The translations under genes and the position numbers were made by a program. DNA of 64,000 bases from Eumeta japonica (lineage: Eukaryota; Arthropoda; Insecta; Lepidoptera; Psychidae), in NCBI GenBank assembly GCA_005406025.1, contig BGZK01001040.1, positions 62,001 through 126,000 of the forward strand. Direction: 5' to 3'. Numbering within the stretch: position 1 is the first letter of the stretch; every line of letters starts with the position of its first letter. Shown here piece after piece: positions 1 to 11,842 of the stretch. Under the pieces are notes generated by a model. It was not told the DNA's origin. It was given only the letters and a program-made list of their open reading frames with translations, and did no database searches.

Positions 1-1031
1 ATTGTATCGACGAAAAAAATGTCGATAGAAAATTTTTGGATACTACGCTGAGCAAAATGCACCAAAGACTTATTACTTATTGTACAGCTCGCACACATGG
101 TTTTATGAGGTTTGTAATACGATGTGATGTTTATGACTCATTTTAATTGTGGAATTGGAAATTTCGTAAATTCTGAATAGGGTACCCTAGAGGGCGCTGT
201 CAATCGATAAACATTGTAAACTGAATATCGTTACGATGATTATTCAAATAACTTTTCAGAAATCGTTATAAAACTATAACGATTATTATTAAATTTTAAT
301 ATTTTTAAGTTACATTGAATATTATACTTAACTTCTTTATTTATTTGCGAACGTATATTAATTTTGACCGACGAAACAAAGTACAGTTAACTCCATATGA
401 TTCGTTATGTACTCTTTTAATTTAAAACCATTACAGTTTTTTTTTTTCATAAAACGTGAGTTACCTATTTCAAATAGCTTCAAATAAAATATTTAAAGAT
501 CAGGTTGAACGCCACCAGCAATTTATCGAAAGTATCAATATCACAAATATAGTTATTTGAAATACCATCACTAAAATCAGTCAAAAGTTGTTATGAGTGT
601 AGTTATATTTCTGTCGTAGCTTTTATCTATTAAAATTGTAAATCTACTACGCTTTGTAAACTACAAATGGATATATCGATATCAACCTCTCCCCTTTAAT
701 TATCGATATCATCGACATCACCGAGGTGCAAACAGCAATTCGGTGATATCAAAGACACCGTCCTAATTCCCTCTGAAGCCTCCCCGGCCGTAACAAGCAA
801 TTTCAACTCGATTGTACTCTTTGATGGCCGCTGCATCCGAAATGAAGAATCCTTTATGGCGCCTGCGCCCAACGGAGATAATTTCGATATTACAGGGAAT
901 AAATGAGGTACATTGCCATTTCGTCTGTGGTTTGACTTGGATATATACAATAAAACGATTATTATATAACAAATCAATAACGTTTCTTATAAGCGATGAA
1001 ATATATTTCATAATTACTTTAAAAAAATAAA
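1..1031. other. AT-rich non-coding DNA
   Basis: No gene, splice-framed exon or clear repeat seen. Overlapping short frames near 700-1030 occupy both strands and show no protein pattern. Confidence 0.5.
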
Positions 1032-1413
1032 ATCGGTTTACGGACGATAATTTTAGGAGATTATGTCATAAGAAAACGTTAATGAAAAATTGCATTCTTT
1101 TATGTATTGAATTGAATTATTATCACTGAATTATTATTATTTTGTATAATACTAAAGAGTTAATTGAAAATGACAATGTTATCGATAAATTAACATTTAT
1201 TTGCATTCGTTAATTCAATTATTTTTCTACTTAAATTATACAGTAAAGAGATAGATGCGTCACAAGTCGAACGCTTAGGCCGATCGTGCCTCTCTATCGC
1301 TCGTTCCGCGCTCTCTCTCGCACACTCGGCTCAGGCGGAACGCGACAATGAGTCGTGCTTTTTCGTGCGTGCAGCCGGCGTTCATCGATTCATAAGACTA
1401 TCACGTCAAAATT
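1032..1413 (+). mobile_element. GC-cored element with inverted termini, copy 1 (MITE-like)
   Basis: The left end is GACGATAATTTTAGGAG and the right end is ACTATCACGTCAAAATT, an imperfect inverted pair. The inner core (1257-1388) is GC-rich and very similar to the reverse complement of 63115-63255: by hand I count about 8 mismatches in roughly 130 positions. The left arm (ATGAAAAATTGCATTC) is also shared. No ORF or known transposase motif is present. Confidence 0.68.
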
Positions 1414-2990
1414 ATTTCATATATTGTAATATGTAAGTGTTAAATTTGTTTTATATGTCTAACACAAATGCCAAGTACCATGTAAGACACTAAAGCTATA
1501 GTACAATTAGTAGTTGTACAAATTGAAGGGACTTTTGAAGTATTAATATTCTCATTGAATTTTCAGGTAGGCAATGTCTTTTTTTCCAGATGGCTGTAGA
1601 TCTCTTCTATATCAGAAAGTGTTTCCTTGTGTTTTTTTTTTGAAATATTTAATTGTTGATGACAGTTTTATCTAGAGCCATTGTTCCTAATACGCTTTTT
1701 CCTTTTCATTTCTTTCACAGTTAACATGGGATTCCGAGTTCTAAAATGTTATTTTTGACCACTAAAATTACGTTGTTACGCTGTGCTGTCATAAAGAGGA
1801 GTGATTTAGTGCAGATTGGCAATTAAGTTATTAAAAACTTCTTTTCTTCCTAAATCTTATCCCCTCCCAACACTTTCGACAAAGTTTATCTATATACATG
1901 ATGCCAGCTGAATCGATCGGTTAAGCAGATCAAAGTTCAAAATTGATGTCATGAGCTGGCGTTGCGGCTCATGATATGAATTTTGATATTCACTAACCAA
2001 TTCAATCATTCATTAACTTATTTAACCGTTCGATCAAACGATTCGGCACTAAACCTTGGTACTTATTGCTATGCATTCACAAATATTTTAAAACGACATT
2101 GTTTTAGTATTTAAATTATAATATGAATTAACTTATTTAGCTCACGCACATGATTTAACCTTCTAAAAGCAAACCTCGAACATATATTTAAAAAAATTGA
2201 TACCGCTTATTGTATAACAATATCAATCAGAACTAAAGCTAGTCCAAACGAGTCTTTAGAATAAAAACAAAAAAAAAACTTCCAAATTCACTTATCCCAA
2301 ACTCACACACATGGAATTTTTCGATTCGAACAATAAGGAGCCAATGAAAACTGATCCCATTGAATTCACGAATGAAATTTATCACCATCCTACTGCGAAT
2401 CGTGCTTTTGACATAATCCCCGCCATGTTTGCGTTGGCACGGACAAAATGGCCGGCTACTTTTTGTCGTTTTATTTCCCGTACGTGCGCCGGCGTCCGTA
2501 TCGAATATTAAGCTCCATCGATAGACGCAGGCGCACAACACTAATTCCGTCATTGATGTTAGACAGATGTTACGGAATAGAGTTTTGAGTGGCCTCCATA
2601 AATGTAGAGTGCAGGGTACCAGCTCGAGGGAGATTTGAATACCTTTGACGCGTTCAGCATTAATTATTAATTATTTGACAGTTCTATACGACCTCCGTAC
2701 AAGAGTTACGGCTATTTTAAAACATTACCCACAAGCTAGCTATAAAATACGAACACAACATCGCTCAACCGAGAATTTATCGAAGAAATGACAAAAGGAC
2801 TGCCATTTTTAACAGTGCAGAGCAAAAATCATTACAGAAATATCAAAAGTGTTTTGTTAACATTTGCAACAGTGCCAAATGTTTTTGGACGCGTCGATGT
2901 AACCTAGGCGCCTATATTTAATTTCTAACTTATTATCATATTTTATTACGAGCTTTTGACAACGGCTCGGCCCGTGTAGGCGTGAAATTA
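1414..2990. other. non-coding DNA, nothing recognised
   Basis: Opposed short frames at 2239-2553 do not resemble known proteins. No mobile-element ends identified. Confidence 0.45.
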
Positions 2991-2994
2991 AATC

Positions 2995-3400
2995 CCCCAT
3001 CGTGTATGGCGCCCATCACGAATTCAAGATCCTGTCCTGTTCTCGATTTCGATTCTCGGTCCCCGGACCTGATTTGAATTTCGAACTCATTACCGCTTCT
3101 CGTCACACTCTTGACTCAAATTTTGATTCTGCGCTTGATTTTGACCTTTGTCTCATTCTCGAGTTCGACCCCCGGTCTCTCTGACTCTCAATTCTGTTTC
3201 TCGTCCTGTGTGAAAGTTCGATTTTTCTACCGGTCACGGCTTTTATATGGACGAAGATGCTAGCGAATGCTAGTAGTAACAAAATAAAATTTTCTGCTAT
3301 ACTTCATAGAGATAGTGTAGCTTTCTGAGTAAACGAATTTTTAGGAACCTTCAGCGTCAGAAATATGAAGATGGAGTCAAGTTTTTTTTTTCATAAGCTT
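2995..3400 (+). repeat. hexamer-array repeat (degenerate CGATTC/TTGATT units)
   Basis: From about 3030 to 3195 the sequence runs in a loose 6-bp rhythm (TTGATT, TTGACC, TCGAGT, TCGACC). A tail follows with GACGAAGATGCTAGCGAATG, ACAAAATAAAATTTTC and GATAGTGTAGCTTTCTGAGT. The short ORF across it is a by-product of the rhythm, not a gene. Confidence 0.6.
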
Positions 3401-3789
3401 TTCGTCCCGCTTACAATACATGTTTAGTTTTGTAATAATAGAATAAGTGGTTCAATCACCCAAGAAAAAGAACGCACAAAACACACACAGCTCTTTCAAT
3501 TTTCCATGAAACTTAACCTCCCTTATTTCACCATCTTAAATCTAATTTTCCGAATATCGTTATTTTTAATATGTAATAAGCAGCAAAAATATAAATTTTA
3601 GTGGCACATATTTCGTTAGTTTTCTTAAAAAATACTTTAACGTTTTTAAGCTATACTTCTGATTACGTGAATAAATTCGGAAATAATCGCTCCGAATGTA
3701 GTAGAAATTATGTATGCCCTTTATTTTCTAAAGATAACGTAATGATAAACATAGCTTAAAAAATTCTTTCAACGAAAATTATTTTGAAC

Positions 3790-4080
3790 TTCGGATATAT
3801 TTGTTTTTGATTTATTGATCGAAAAACTGCGCTTTTTAACAAAAGGACGTAAATGCCATGAAGATACGCTCTTTTTGCTGATGCTTACACTATTTTATTT
3901 ATTATTATAACACTATTTGTTTACACTATTTTAATAGTAATAGTCGACATACCTACTTTTTTTTTCTAGTTATAAATGTAAAAAGTGTAATAAAATACAT
4001 CTGTACTGTATTTCTTTGTAATAATGTCTTCGGAACCCTGTAATGAGTACGGTCCGACATGCGCTTGGCCAGTTTTTTAT
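3790..4080 (+). mobile_element. 'GTCCG' family dispersed repeat (3' part)
   Basis: This shares ordered phrases with 41860-42128: AAAAACTGCGCT, AAAAGGACGTAA, GCCATGAAGATA, TAATAGTAATAGTCGACATACC, TTCGGAACCCT and CTTGGCCAGTTTTT. The 5' part with the (GTCC)n run is missing. Confidence 0.7.
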
Positions 4081-4494
4081 ATAAAAATTCACCCCCTTAA
4101 GGTTATTCTTTAATAACTATTCATGTCATTATTTTTTATAAGAAATTATAAGCTAAAATTTAAATTTTGACATGTATAATTTCATTTTGATTTCATCTCC
4201 TATTTGAACCCCTTCAGCATTAAGTTAAACGTGTGTATTTTTCCTTCATTTCTATAAATAAGTAAAATGTTAAGTTTGACATCTATAATTTTAACGGGTT
4301 CGACTTTCCATACAACTGTATTTCATCATTTTCATTTCCTTGGTAATTGAATTTCTATAAAACTTCTTTTTTAGTGTTCGCCTACGTTATAACAGGAATC
4401 TGTCTACGTAATCTCAAGTATCTAGACGCAGTTTTGGCTATGCATTGATGTATCAGGCAGTCAGTTTACTTTTTCATATAAATAGATTAGAAAC

Positions 4495-4645
4495 TCACGC
4501 CTATTTCCCAGAAGGGTAGGCAGAGGCTACAGATTTCCACATGGTACTGTCTTCGCATATCTCTCCCTCACTTCACTGACATCGCTAATCTTATCGTGCC
4601 AGCTCGTCAGTTTGGCTCGTCATTTTAACTTAGCATTTCAGCTTT
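4495..4645 (-). pseudogene. non-LTR retrotransposon relic (C-terminal end, reversed)
   Basis: Read on the minus strand, the sequence gives DVSEVRERYAKTV, a frameshift, then MWKSVASAYPSGK and a TAG stop. This is the same ORF end seen at 33.2-33.33 kb on the plus strand. The downstream GGCGTGAGTTT matches the family 3' flank. Confidence 0.78.
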
Positions 4646-4649
4646 TTTA

Positions 4650-6950
4650 ACATGACAGCGATTTGTTGAGTATAAGATATAACAGGGCGCCCCCTGCCGA
4701 CTTTTTCAAAATATTTTAAAACTCCCTTTACGTTCTCAAAGTGTTGAATTCAATGAAGCGGTTCAATGTCCGTGGACGTATATCGATAATCTTTTCATGT
4801 ATAGTTTATACAATTATTTTTTTAATATTCCAGTATTAGTTGGCAACACCGGCTGCATTAACCGTCACGCAAACTGTTTACATTTGTTCGTCTTTAACGC
4901 TGATTTAATCTCGTATAATAACATAATCAATACGAAACTTTCTTGATGATGATAATTTCTTATTGGTATAATCGAATTTTTTGCTAGTTTCTTGTTGCTA
5001 GAAACTTATTCCTGCACTGACATGAAATATCGTCAGAAAAACAGGATGATTCGGCTTAAATTAGGGGACCAGATTGAAAACGGTGAAAATCATCAAATAG
5101 ACATTACCCGTTTTTGTGTGTTAAGTAAAAGATTCTAGATACCGGACACGCAAGAACACGATTACGGCGCAAAGCGTCGGGCGGCAATAAAACGTTTAGG
5201 GTACCGCTGTACGCTCACGGGAGCCATCGGCATACGCATACGGTGGTCGTCGCTTCGACGTGTCGATTTTAAACAGCACCCTCCCAGATTGCCCTCTGCA
5301 GAAAACGAGGAAGTCGTATCTCAAATCCTCCACGCTCGCTAAGTGAGAGAATCACCGATGCTGTGATAACTCTCGCGACTGATGCGTTGACGTGCCCTCG
5401 GAGGCACACGGCGAGTGTTTCATCTTAAATAACTTCTCGATCAATATGCTCGGTACGGTCGAACCCGGTACCTTCAAGTCTTACTCTTTGAGCCGACGTC
5501 GCTATGTAACTCAATACGCGTCCATTTGGAAATAGATGCACCCACTTTCGTCGGCATTCAACGAAGGCGTTATGGTGGGCAACAGCGAGCGAGATCAGAT
5601 AAACGTAATGTCGGAGAATTAACAGCATCCTGGGTCCAGTAGCAAAGCGGAATTGGAACGTTGTAATTGCACTTGTATTGCAATTGCAATAAATGCGTAC
5701 GCATTTATTGAGTAATGCATTCAAAGAGCGAGACAACAGAAATGCTTTTGCACGATTCACAATGCGAGTGTGTGAGAGTGCTCTACTCTCAATATGGGCA
5801 TACTTCAGCTTTGCTACATAAAATGGGTCTTATACTTTAAACTAGACGTTAAATCCATTTTATTATTAATATTTAAATAACTAGAGACATTAAATTATAA
5901 GAATATTTTATTTTCCAATTGATTTACGTTAGATTATATAACAAAAATTACAAATAAAAAATATGTGTACCGCCGTCCGTTGGTCTGTGTGTTTATGGGT
6001 TTTCACGATTTATAGAAATATCAACCATGGATTAAGATAAATTGTATTAAATAAGTTTCCATATATTCTAAGGAGGATCTCTATTGATTTTTGTTATTGA
6101 ACTCGCAACCGTTTAATAGTAATTAACAAAAGTCGAATAAGTTCTCTAGTTTTTCTCTATTTTTTGTCACTATTGTTAATCTCTTTACACCTACAGGTGG
6201 CGCCACTATAAGACACAAAATAACTGTACTAAGCAAACCAGTTAAAAGCATTAAATAATGAATAAAAAAAAAATTAAGAAAGTTAAAAAAATAAAATATT
6301 AATTTTTATTTGTATCACGTATTATTTATCAATAACACAACGTAACTCTTATTTGTAGTGGCAAGAGCGTGGAGGTGGGTTACTTTGCTATCGAGATATA
6401 TTGCATACTATTTTTGTTTTGTACAATCAAAATAAGATTACTTAAATGCACAATTGGCTGTCCACACATTAATAAAAAGTGTTTCAATAATTTTTTTTAA
6501 TCCATTGTATTTCTAATTGTCCCTCTTTTTATTCCCTTGTAGTGTAAATATGCGTGTGAGTCGTGCACTTTTGATTTTAGAAATTTATCAAAAATCTATA
6601 TTGTATATTGTATATACAATATTATACAAAACTTTGCCCGTATTATTATTTCTAGTACAATAAATACACATCTAGAGCAGTAGCTAGTGCAGTAACATCG
6701 ACCCCCCCAAATATGAGTCATTTGCATGGCAAAGGGTTGAATTTCCAACTCATTTTGAAACTTCGCTTTTAATCGTCTCAGCGGTAGAAACCCTTCATAA
6801 GAACATCAAAAGAAACATCATAAAAGGAACTGTTTAGTAAATGAAAGTCGTATTTAAATATTTTTATAACGACTTCGAATATTGCCCTAATAAGGGATGC
6901 CGTGTCGTCGGTTTATTGTTATTGTTTATTTGATTTTTATACTGTGGGTT
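4650..6950. other. non-coding DNA with a moderately GC-rich patch at 5140-5420
   Basis: A 111-codon minus-strand frame at 5425-5760 lacks any domain I recognise. The rest is AT-rich with no clear repeat boundaries. Confidence 0.4.
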
Positions 6951-6951
6951 A

Positions 6952-7212
6952 TAACAACAACAATAATAATATCTACGGGCAAAGTCACAGCATCTAGTCT
7001 AGTCTCAAATTAAGTAACGAGGCTTGTACTATGGTACCAGATAGTTGATATAACACACATATACTTTTTCTTTTGTAATTGTATACATAGGAAAACTCAG
7101 ACTCAAGGCAAACGTTAATTTTAACCAAATAAATAAAAGGTTTAGTTTTGTGTGGAAATCGAAACCCACGCCCTCAGCGCAGTAAGTAGGGTCACTATCA
7201 TTGCGCCAACTG
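6952..7212 (-). mobile_element. tRNA-derived SINE with ATT-rich tail
   Basis: On the minus strand a tRNA-like head (GTTGGCGCAATG, ATAGTGACCCTACTTACTGC, GTGGGTTTCGATTTCC) is followed by a body with CTGGTACCATAGTACAAG and ATTTGAGACTAGACTAGATG, and by an ATT/GTT-rich 3' tail at the left edge. It is a diverged copy of the element at 16.6-16.85 kb. Confidence 0.68.
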
Positions 7213-7494
7213 CTCAGACTAAATTATAACAAAGTTGTAATTTTGTCTGCCCGAGTCCCGTACGGACATATTCAGTAGTTTTGAACTGATTGCCGGACAA
7301 AGAATAACAGTTTTTATTGTGTATTAGCTGTTGCCCGCGACTCCGTTCGTGTGATGTTTGTTAAACGTAACAATGCTTTTGCCGTTTTTTACAATTTTTT
7401 GCCATTTTTTGGTATTAGAATATTCCTTAATGCAATAAAACTTTATAAAATAAATTAAGACTTGTTTACATTCAAAAAACCTTTGACATCATAA

Positions 7495-7559
7495 GTCGAG
7501 ATATATATACACATACCTCGACTAACGAATCCCTATATATATATATATGTAGGGATTCG
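7495..7559. repeat. two adjacent hairpins with AT loops
   Basis: GTCGAG...CTCGAC (7495-7522) is followed at once by CGAATCCCT...AGGGATTCG (7526-7559), each enclosing a TA-rich stretch. Confidence 0.6.
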
Positions 7560-8970
7560 AGTGCTGATGAGTCAATTTAATTTGTGCGATCGGGGCGTTC
7601 ACATTTCAAGTGTGTTCAACTAGAAATTTTAAAGCGGTTCCGTAGTAACATATTTTATCCTGTGCTTTTGGGTGTTTACTTTTCACACAGTGTCGATCCT
7701 TGCACCCGCGACAGTTCATTCCGTAACATTAAGAAAGGATTACAGCTGTTACGCGTTACTTCCATTACGGTTAAAGCGTTAAGTCACTTTCTAGCGGGAA
7801 CCGCAAAACGCGTCTAAAGAAGTTCCACTTCTGAAAATCTGGGCACCAGTCGACTCAGAATACCGACCCCAAAATTTGTAGCTATTTTCAAGCACAGATA
7901 GGGGGAAAGTGAACATAGATCGAGCTCTTGACTGTCACGAATAAAGCTGCCTACACATTTATAGGCACGATAATGTGTGTATAACTACATTATTTCGACA
8001 TTTGTACTTTATCAATGTCCTTCGATTAAACCTACAAGCCTTGATAAACTTCATGACGAACGACGAGAATGTTAATTTTTTTAGTTGGAACTTAAAAAAT
8101 AAATATGTATTGGATGATATTACTTTATTGAAAAAAAAAAAGTGTATTTTTACCATTTTAATATATATTTCATGAATAATATCTGTATTGAAATTTGTTA
8201 CTTCCTGAATTGAAAGCGGTTTTTTGCATCGAGAGAGTAGACACTTTGTTTTTTTGTGCACAGTCTTCTGGTTATAAAGACGTTTAACATGAAACTTTTT
8301 CTCATATCTGTTATTTGTCGGTTTTTTGCGCAAGAACCGATTAAGTAAAAAATAAACAGACGGAAAAGTCGACGTTCGATTCGACGGACAGGGAATTTCT
8401 AATTGGTGCCGCAGCCAGTGGGGTCATTCGCTCGTTGTACGGAACACCAAAAATGTTGTATACGTTCTCGACATCAGACACGCCATAATATAAAAAAAAT
8501 TAAACGAACCGCGAATCGGAATGATTTGTGAAGAAAATTTGACAACCGTTGTGGGCGAATTGTGAGCCCATTGCTAAAATCTTGAAATAATTGTCAAATA
8601 ATTTGTTCCGTGTCCGATGGAATTAATGAGCGAATAATAATCAAATATTAGAAACTGCCGGTTAAAATTCACGAGTTAAATGTAAAACGGTATTTATTTC
8701 ATCGGAACAATGAAGAATGTTACAACTTCGACCTTTGACCATCAGCTCTGTGTCAATAGTTAATTTTTATTGACGCTCCCAACCGCAGTATTGAATTCGT
8801 CGTGACTTCATACAGTGACACCCCCGAGGCCTCATAAATAGGTCGCCGTTTGCCGGCCGCAGGTGGTAACACTCCACTAGCATTAAATACATTACCCTCT
8901 TTTAGCCTGGCCGCAGTCCGGCGCGAGCGTTTCTCTATCGTGCCATGCGTCGTTTTAAGTCCAATTTACG
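7560..8970. other. non-coding DNA
   Basis: Frames at 7584-7817 and 7959-8333 have no recognisable product. CTCATAAATAGG (8832-8843) with GC-rich flanks is the only promoter-like text and is weak. Confidence 0.4.
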
Positions 8971-9021
8971 TGGTTGGAAAATTTCTGGTTTCTCGTTAAT
9001 AAGACCACACATTTGATACTT

Positions 9022-9155
9022 TTATTGGTTTTCGAAGTATTTTCCCTCAATATTTACACACTTTTGCATTCTCCGGAACGACTGCACGAAGCCATCGGCC
9101 CGGTCTTTTTTAGGGACGTCTTGGAATCGTACGGTGTCTCCATCGATTTCAAAGC
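9022..9155 (-). pseudogene. mariner-like transposase C-terminus relic
   Basis: On the minus strand one frame reads FQDVPKKDRADGFVQSF, then RRMQKCVNIEGKYFENQ, then a TAA stop at 9024-9022. The RRMQKC..EGKYFE block is the typical end of mariner-family transposases. Upstream the similarity decays within about 40 nt (FDDLKALK in another frame). The catalytic D,D,D domain is absent, so this is a dead tail fragment. Confidence 0.72.
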
Positions 9156-9342
9156 TTTTAAATCGTCAAATGTACGGTACGAATTTTTAAAAATGTTTTT
9201 ACTTTCTCGCTCTGAAAATCGATGGATTTTCATTAATACCGAAGATAATCTTTTCAGTCCGGATTTTCGGAAATCGAATTTTCATTTGATTTTGACTTAT
9301 TAGGGACCTAAGATTCTATTTCGACCACTTCGTAAGCGATGT

Positions 9343-9485
9343 ATGTATGTATGTACATGTGTGCGTGCGAATGCGTGTGTTGTTTGTATGCGCGTGTGTG
9401 TGGTGTGTGTGCTTGAGTGAGGAATGTGCATTCATGTATGTGTATGCCTGCGTGTGTGCGTGCATATGCGCGTATGTGTGTGTGA
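9343..9485. repeat. TG-rich simple-sequence tract
   Basis: Runs of TATG, then GTGCGTGCGAATGCGTGTG and similar text. The minus-strand ORF through it (rich in H and T) is low complexity and not a gene. Confidence 0.8.
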
Positions 9486-10584
9486 ACTTCTCGTAACTTT
9501 TCAACGGACTAACAGATCGAAATGCAGTTTGCGATATTTAAAAGTGGTAAACTCAACTTAGACTTCCTGAAAATTTGCATTAATTCTGCTCGATAGTTTT
9601 CGAAAATTGTCAAAAATAAAATGTTCAGTAAAATGTTTTTTTTTAATAAGTTTTAGACTACTATACCGATCGACAGCAAGATCTAGCCAGCTCTTCACCT
9701 CAAACAGTTGCACTGATTGCTGTAAGTTGCATAAAAATCGGATGATTTGTTCAAGAGAAAACGGTGGATTTTTTAAAAAAAAAGAGGAAATTTACAATAT
9801 TTATTAAAATGGCCTACTGATGAATTCCAAAATCTAACCAGCTATTCACCTTAAAGAACGACGTCAATCTTTGCAGGCTGCATCAAAATTGGGAGGTTAT
9901 TTCAAAAAATATGATTAACGAAAAATTTAAAAAAAGGCTTTTTTTTTGCTAAACAATTTATGAAATTCTCGATGGATTGAGGTTTGGTTCACGGTTAAAT
10001 TTTTTTTTTTAGGAAACTACTTCGAATGCCATAACTCATATCAAAAAAGAACAACGCGTTTGAAAGCTATCGTAATTGAAATATAAAAATAGTGTTTCTT
10101 TTAAAACAGATTTAGTTTTTTTGAATTTGAAAAGCTCATAATGTATTAGCACCATATTTTTAAGCCTTAGAGAGCTCGAAAAAGCACTACCATTTTACTG
10201 CTATTTATATTTTTAAACGCTTTGAATTTCAGAGATCGTCTGAAGAATTTCTGATTTTTTTTTATACTTACATTTTTTGTCCTCTTCCTTTTAATGGCTG
10301 TTCGAGCTAAAATTTGTAAAAAAGGTGGACTTCGAGGGCAAATTTTATTTTAAAAGTAATATTTTGTTAAATGTCAGTTTAAAAGGAAATATTGGAAGAA
10401 GCCCTTAATACAACAAATCAATATATATATTTATAAATTGTTTTGTTGTATTAAGTGTTTCTTACATATATAAATTTAATGTTCGTTTGTCTAAAATCGC
10501 AACTCCCCTAAAGGTCTTTACTGATCGTTTTGAAATTTTTACACAACGTTGTATTCATTTACGAGTATGTTTTTATGGACCTAT

Positions 10585-10965
10585 ACTAGCATTCGTCTCT
10601 GACTTCATTCGCGTATCTACTATTGAAACAACTACCTTCTAAACATTTTTTCACGCATAGGAAGCTGTAGGTACTGTTCTCGAATGAATATTGCCTATAT
10701 TTTATTTTGACACTAGCATTTGCCCCGTCTTCGACCCAATGACTGGTAGCGAAAGCTTAATTGCAAGCAAGGCGGGGAACATAATCGAGAGCCGAAACAG
10801 GGACCAAAATTGAAAATGCAATGAGGATCAAATTGGGGAAAGGAACCGGCACAAGAATCAATAGCGTGACCAGAATCGTAATCAACAACAATGCTATAAT
10901 TGGGATTGGACATCGACACGAGATTTGAATTAACAACAACAGACGAAGGGAATATATTCTATCTC
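10585..10965 (-). repeat. hexamer-array repeat, reversed
   Basis: 10745-10935 is a purine-rich 6-bp-phased array (AATCGA, AATTGA, AATGCA) whose reverse complement resembles 3030-3195 and 14650-14780. On its left, ACTAGCATTTGCCCCGTCTTCG (10712-10733) is the reverse complement of the family tail. A second tail-like ACTAGCATTCGTCTCTGACTTC lies at 10586. Confidence 0.6.
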
Positions 10966-11335
10966 TATGCGAGCGAAGCTGAGGGCGGAAGGTTAATTCA
11001 TTTTATAAATTGCCTATTTTTTTTTCCTGCACGACACGAACACGACAAACTCACTGGGTGAGCACACGAAGTGCCTTAAGGCAGAAATATGACAATAACT
11101 ACAAGGTACGTGCGCGAGCGCAGCTAGGGATTGGAGCGATATCCTTTAATAAATTATATCGATACTACGGCTCGATATAGTAGGTATCGGTAACAAATAC
11201 AAACACGCATTTCGTATTAGTACAGTTAAAAATTCATAGAAATAATGAACCACAGCGGTCCACCAGTTTTAGAAAAAACATTTTATAATAGAAAAAATCT
11301 ATAAATAAATAAATAAAAAATTGGTTGCCTGTAAA

Positions 11336-11842
11336 GTCGGTATACGGGCGAAAGTTTTACGTGACAACGACTTTGAGTGGTAAAATCATTTTAATGTGAA
11401 TATTCATTCGTATAGTAGGAAGAAGGATGAAATAATAGTAACAATTTAAAACATTTATTTATACAAAGAATTATATTTAAAACATTAATTTATACAAAGA
11501 ATCTCGCACTGAATTTCATATTAACAAAATTTTATTTTTACCTTTACACATACATACGTATTTATATACAAATATACATACAATAACTTGCAATACATTT
11601 GCGTACAATGAAACAGCGTTTACTACAACTTAACTTGTTCCTATCTGAGTGGAAGGGACGCGTGCCTTTCACTTTTTATGTCTGTCTCTCTCGCTCTTAG
11701 GCGGGCTAACCATGCCCGAGTGGAAGGGACACGTGCCTCTCACTCGCTCTCATTGTGAGCGCATAACGTGAGCGGAACGTAACGCAGTTTCTTGAAGTGT
11801 CACCCGGCAAACCAATTTATAAGACGTTGTCACGTCAAAACT
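11336..11842 (+). mobile_element. related element with ACGTGACAACG inverted termini
   Basis: The left end AGTTTTACGTGACAACGACTT and right end AAGACGTTGTCACGTCAAAACT are inverted repeats of each other and of the same type as the termini at 1.0 and 63.4 kb. The interior differs. It holds two copies of an ATTTAAAACATT..TTTATACAAAGAAT segment (11444-11502) and a GC-richer block with a repeated GAGTGGAAGGGACRCGTGCC (11649 and 11720). Confidence 0.65.

Noticed and set aside
5425..5760. 111-codon minus-strand frame
   Set aside because: No recognisable domain, no splice or promoter context, and composition like surrounding DNA.
7495..7580. CTGATGAGTC next to hairpins, as in a hammerhead ribozyme core
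   Set aside because: The matching GAAA core strand and stem I are missing. AGTC/GACT could pair, but only five bases separate the second hairpin from CTGATGA, so no complete hammerhead fold can be drawn.
9316..9504. Histidine/threonine-rich minus-strand frame
   Set aside because: It is a translation of a TG-rich simple-sequence tract.
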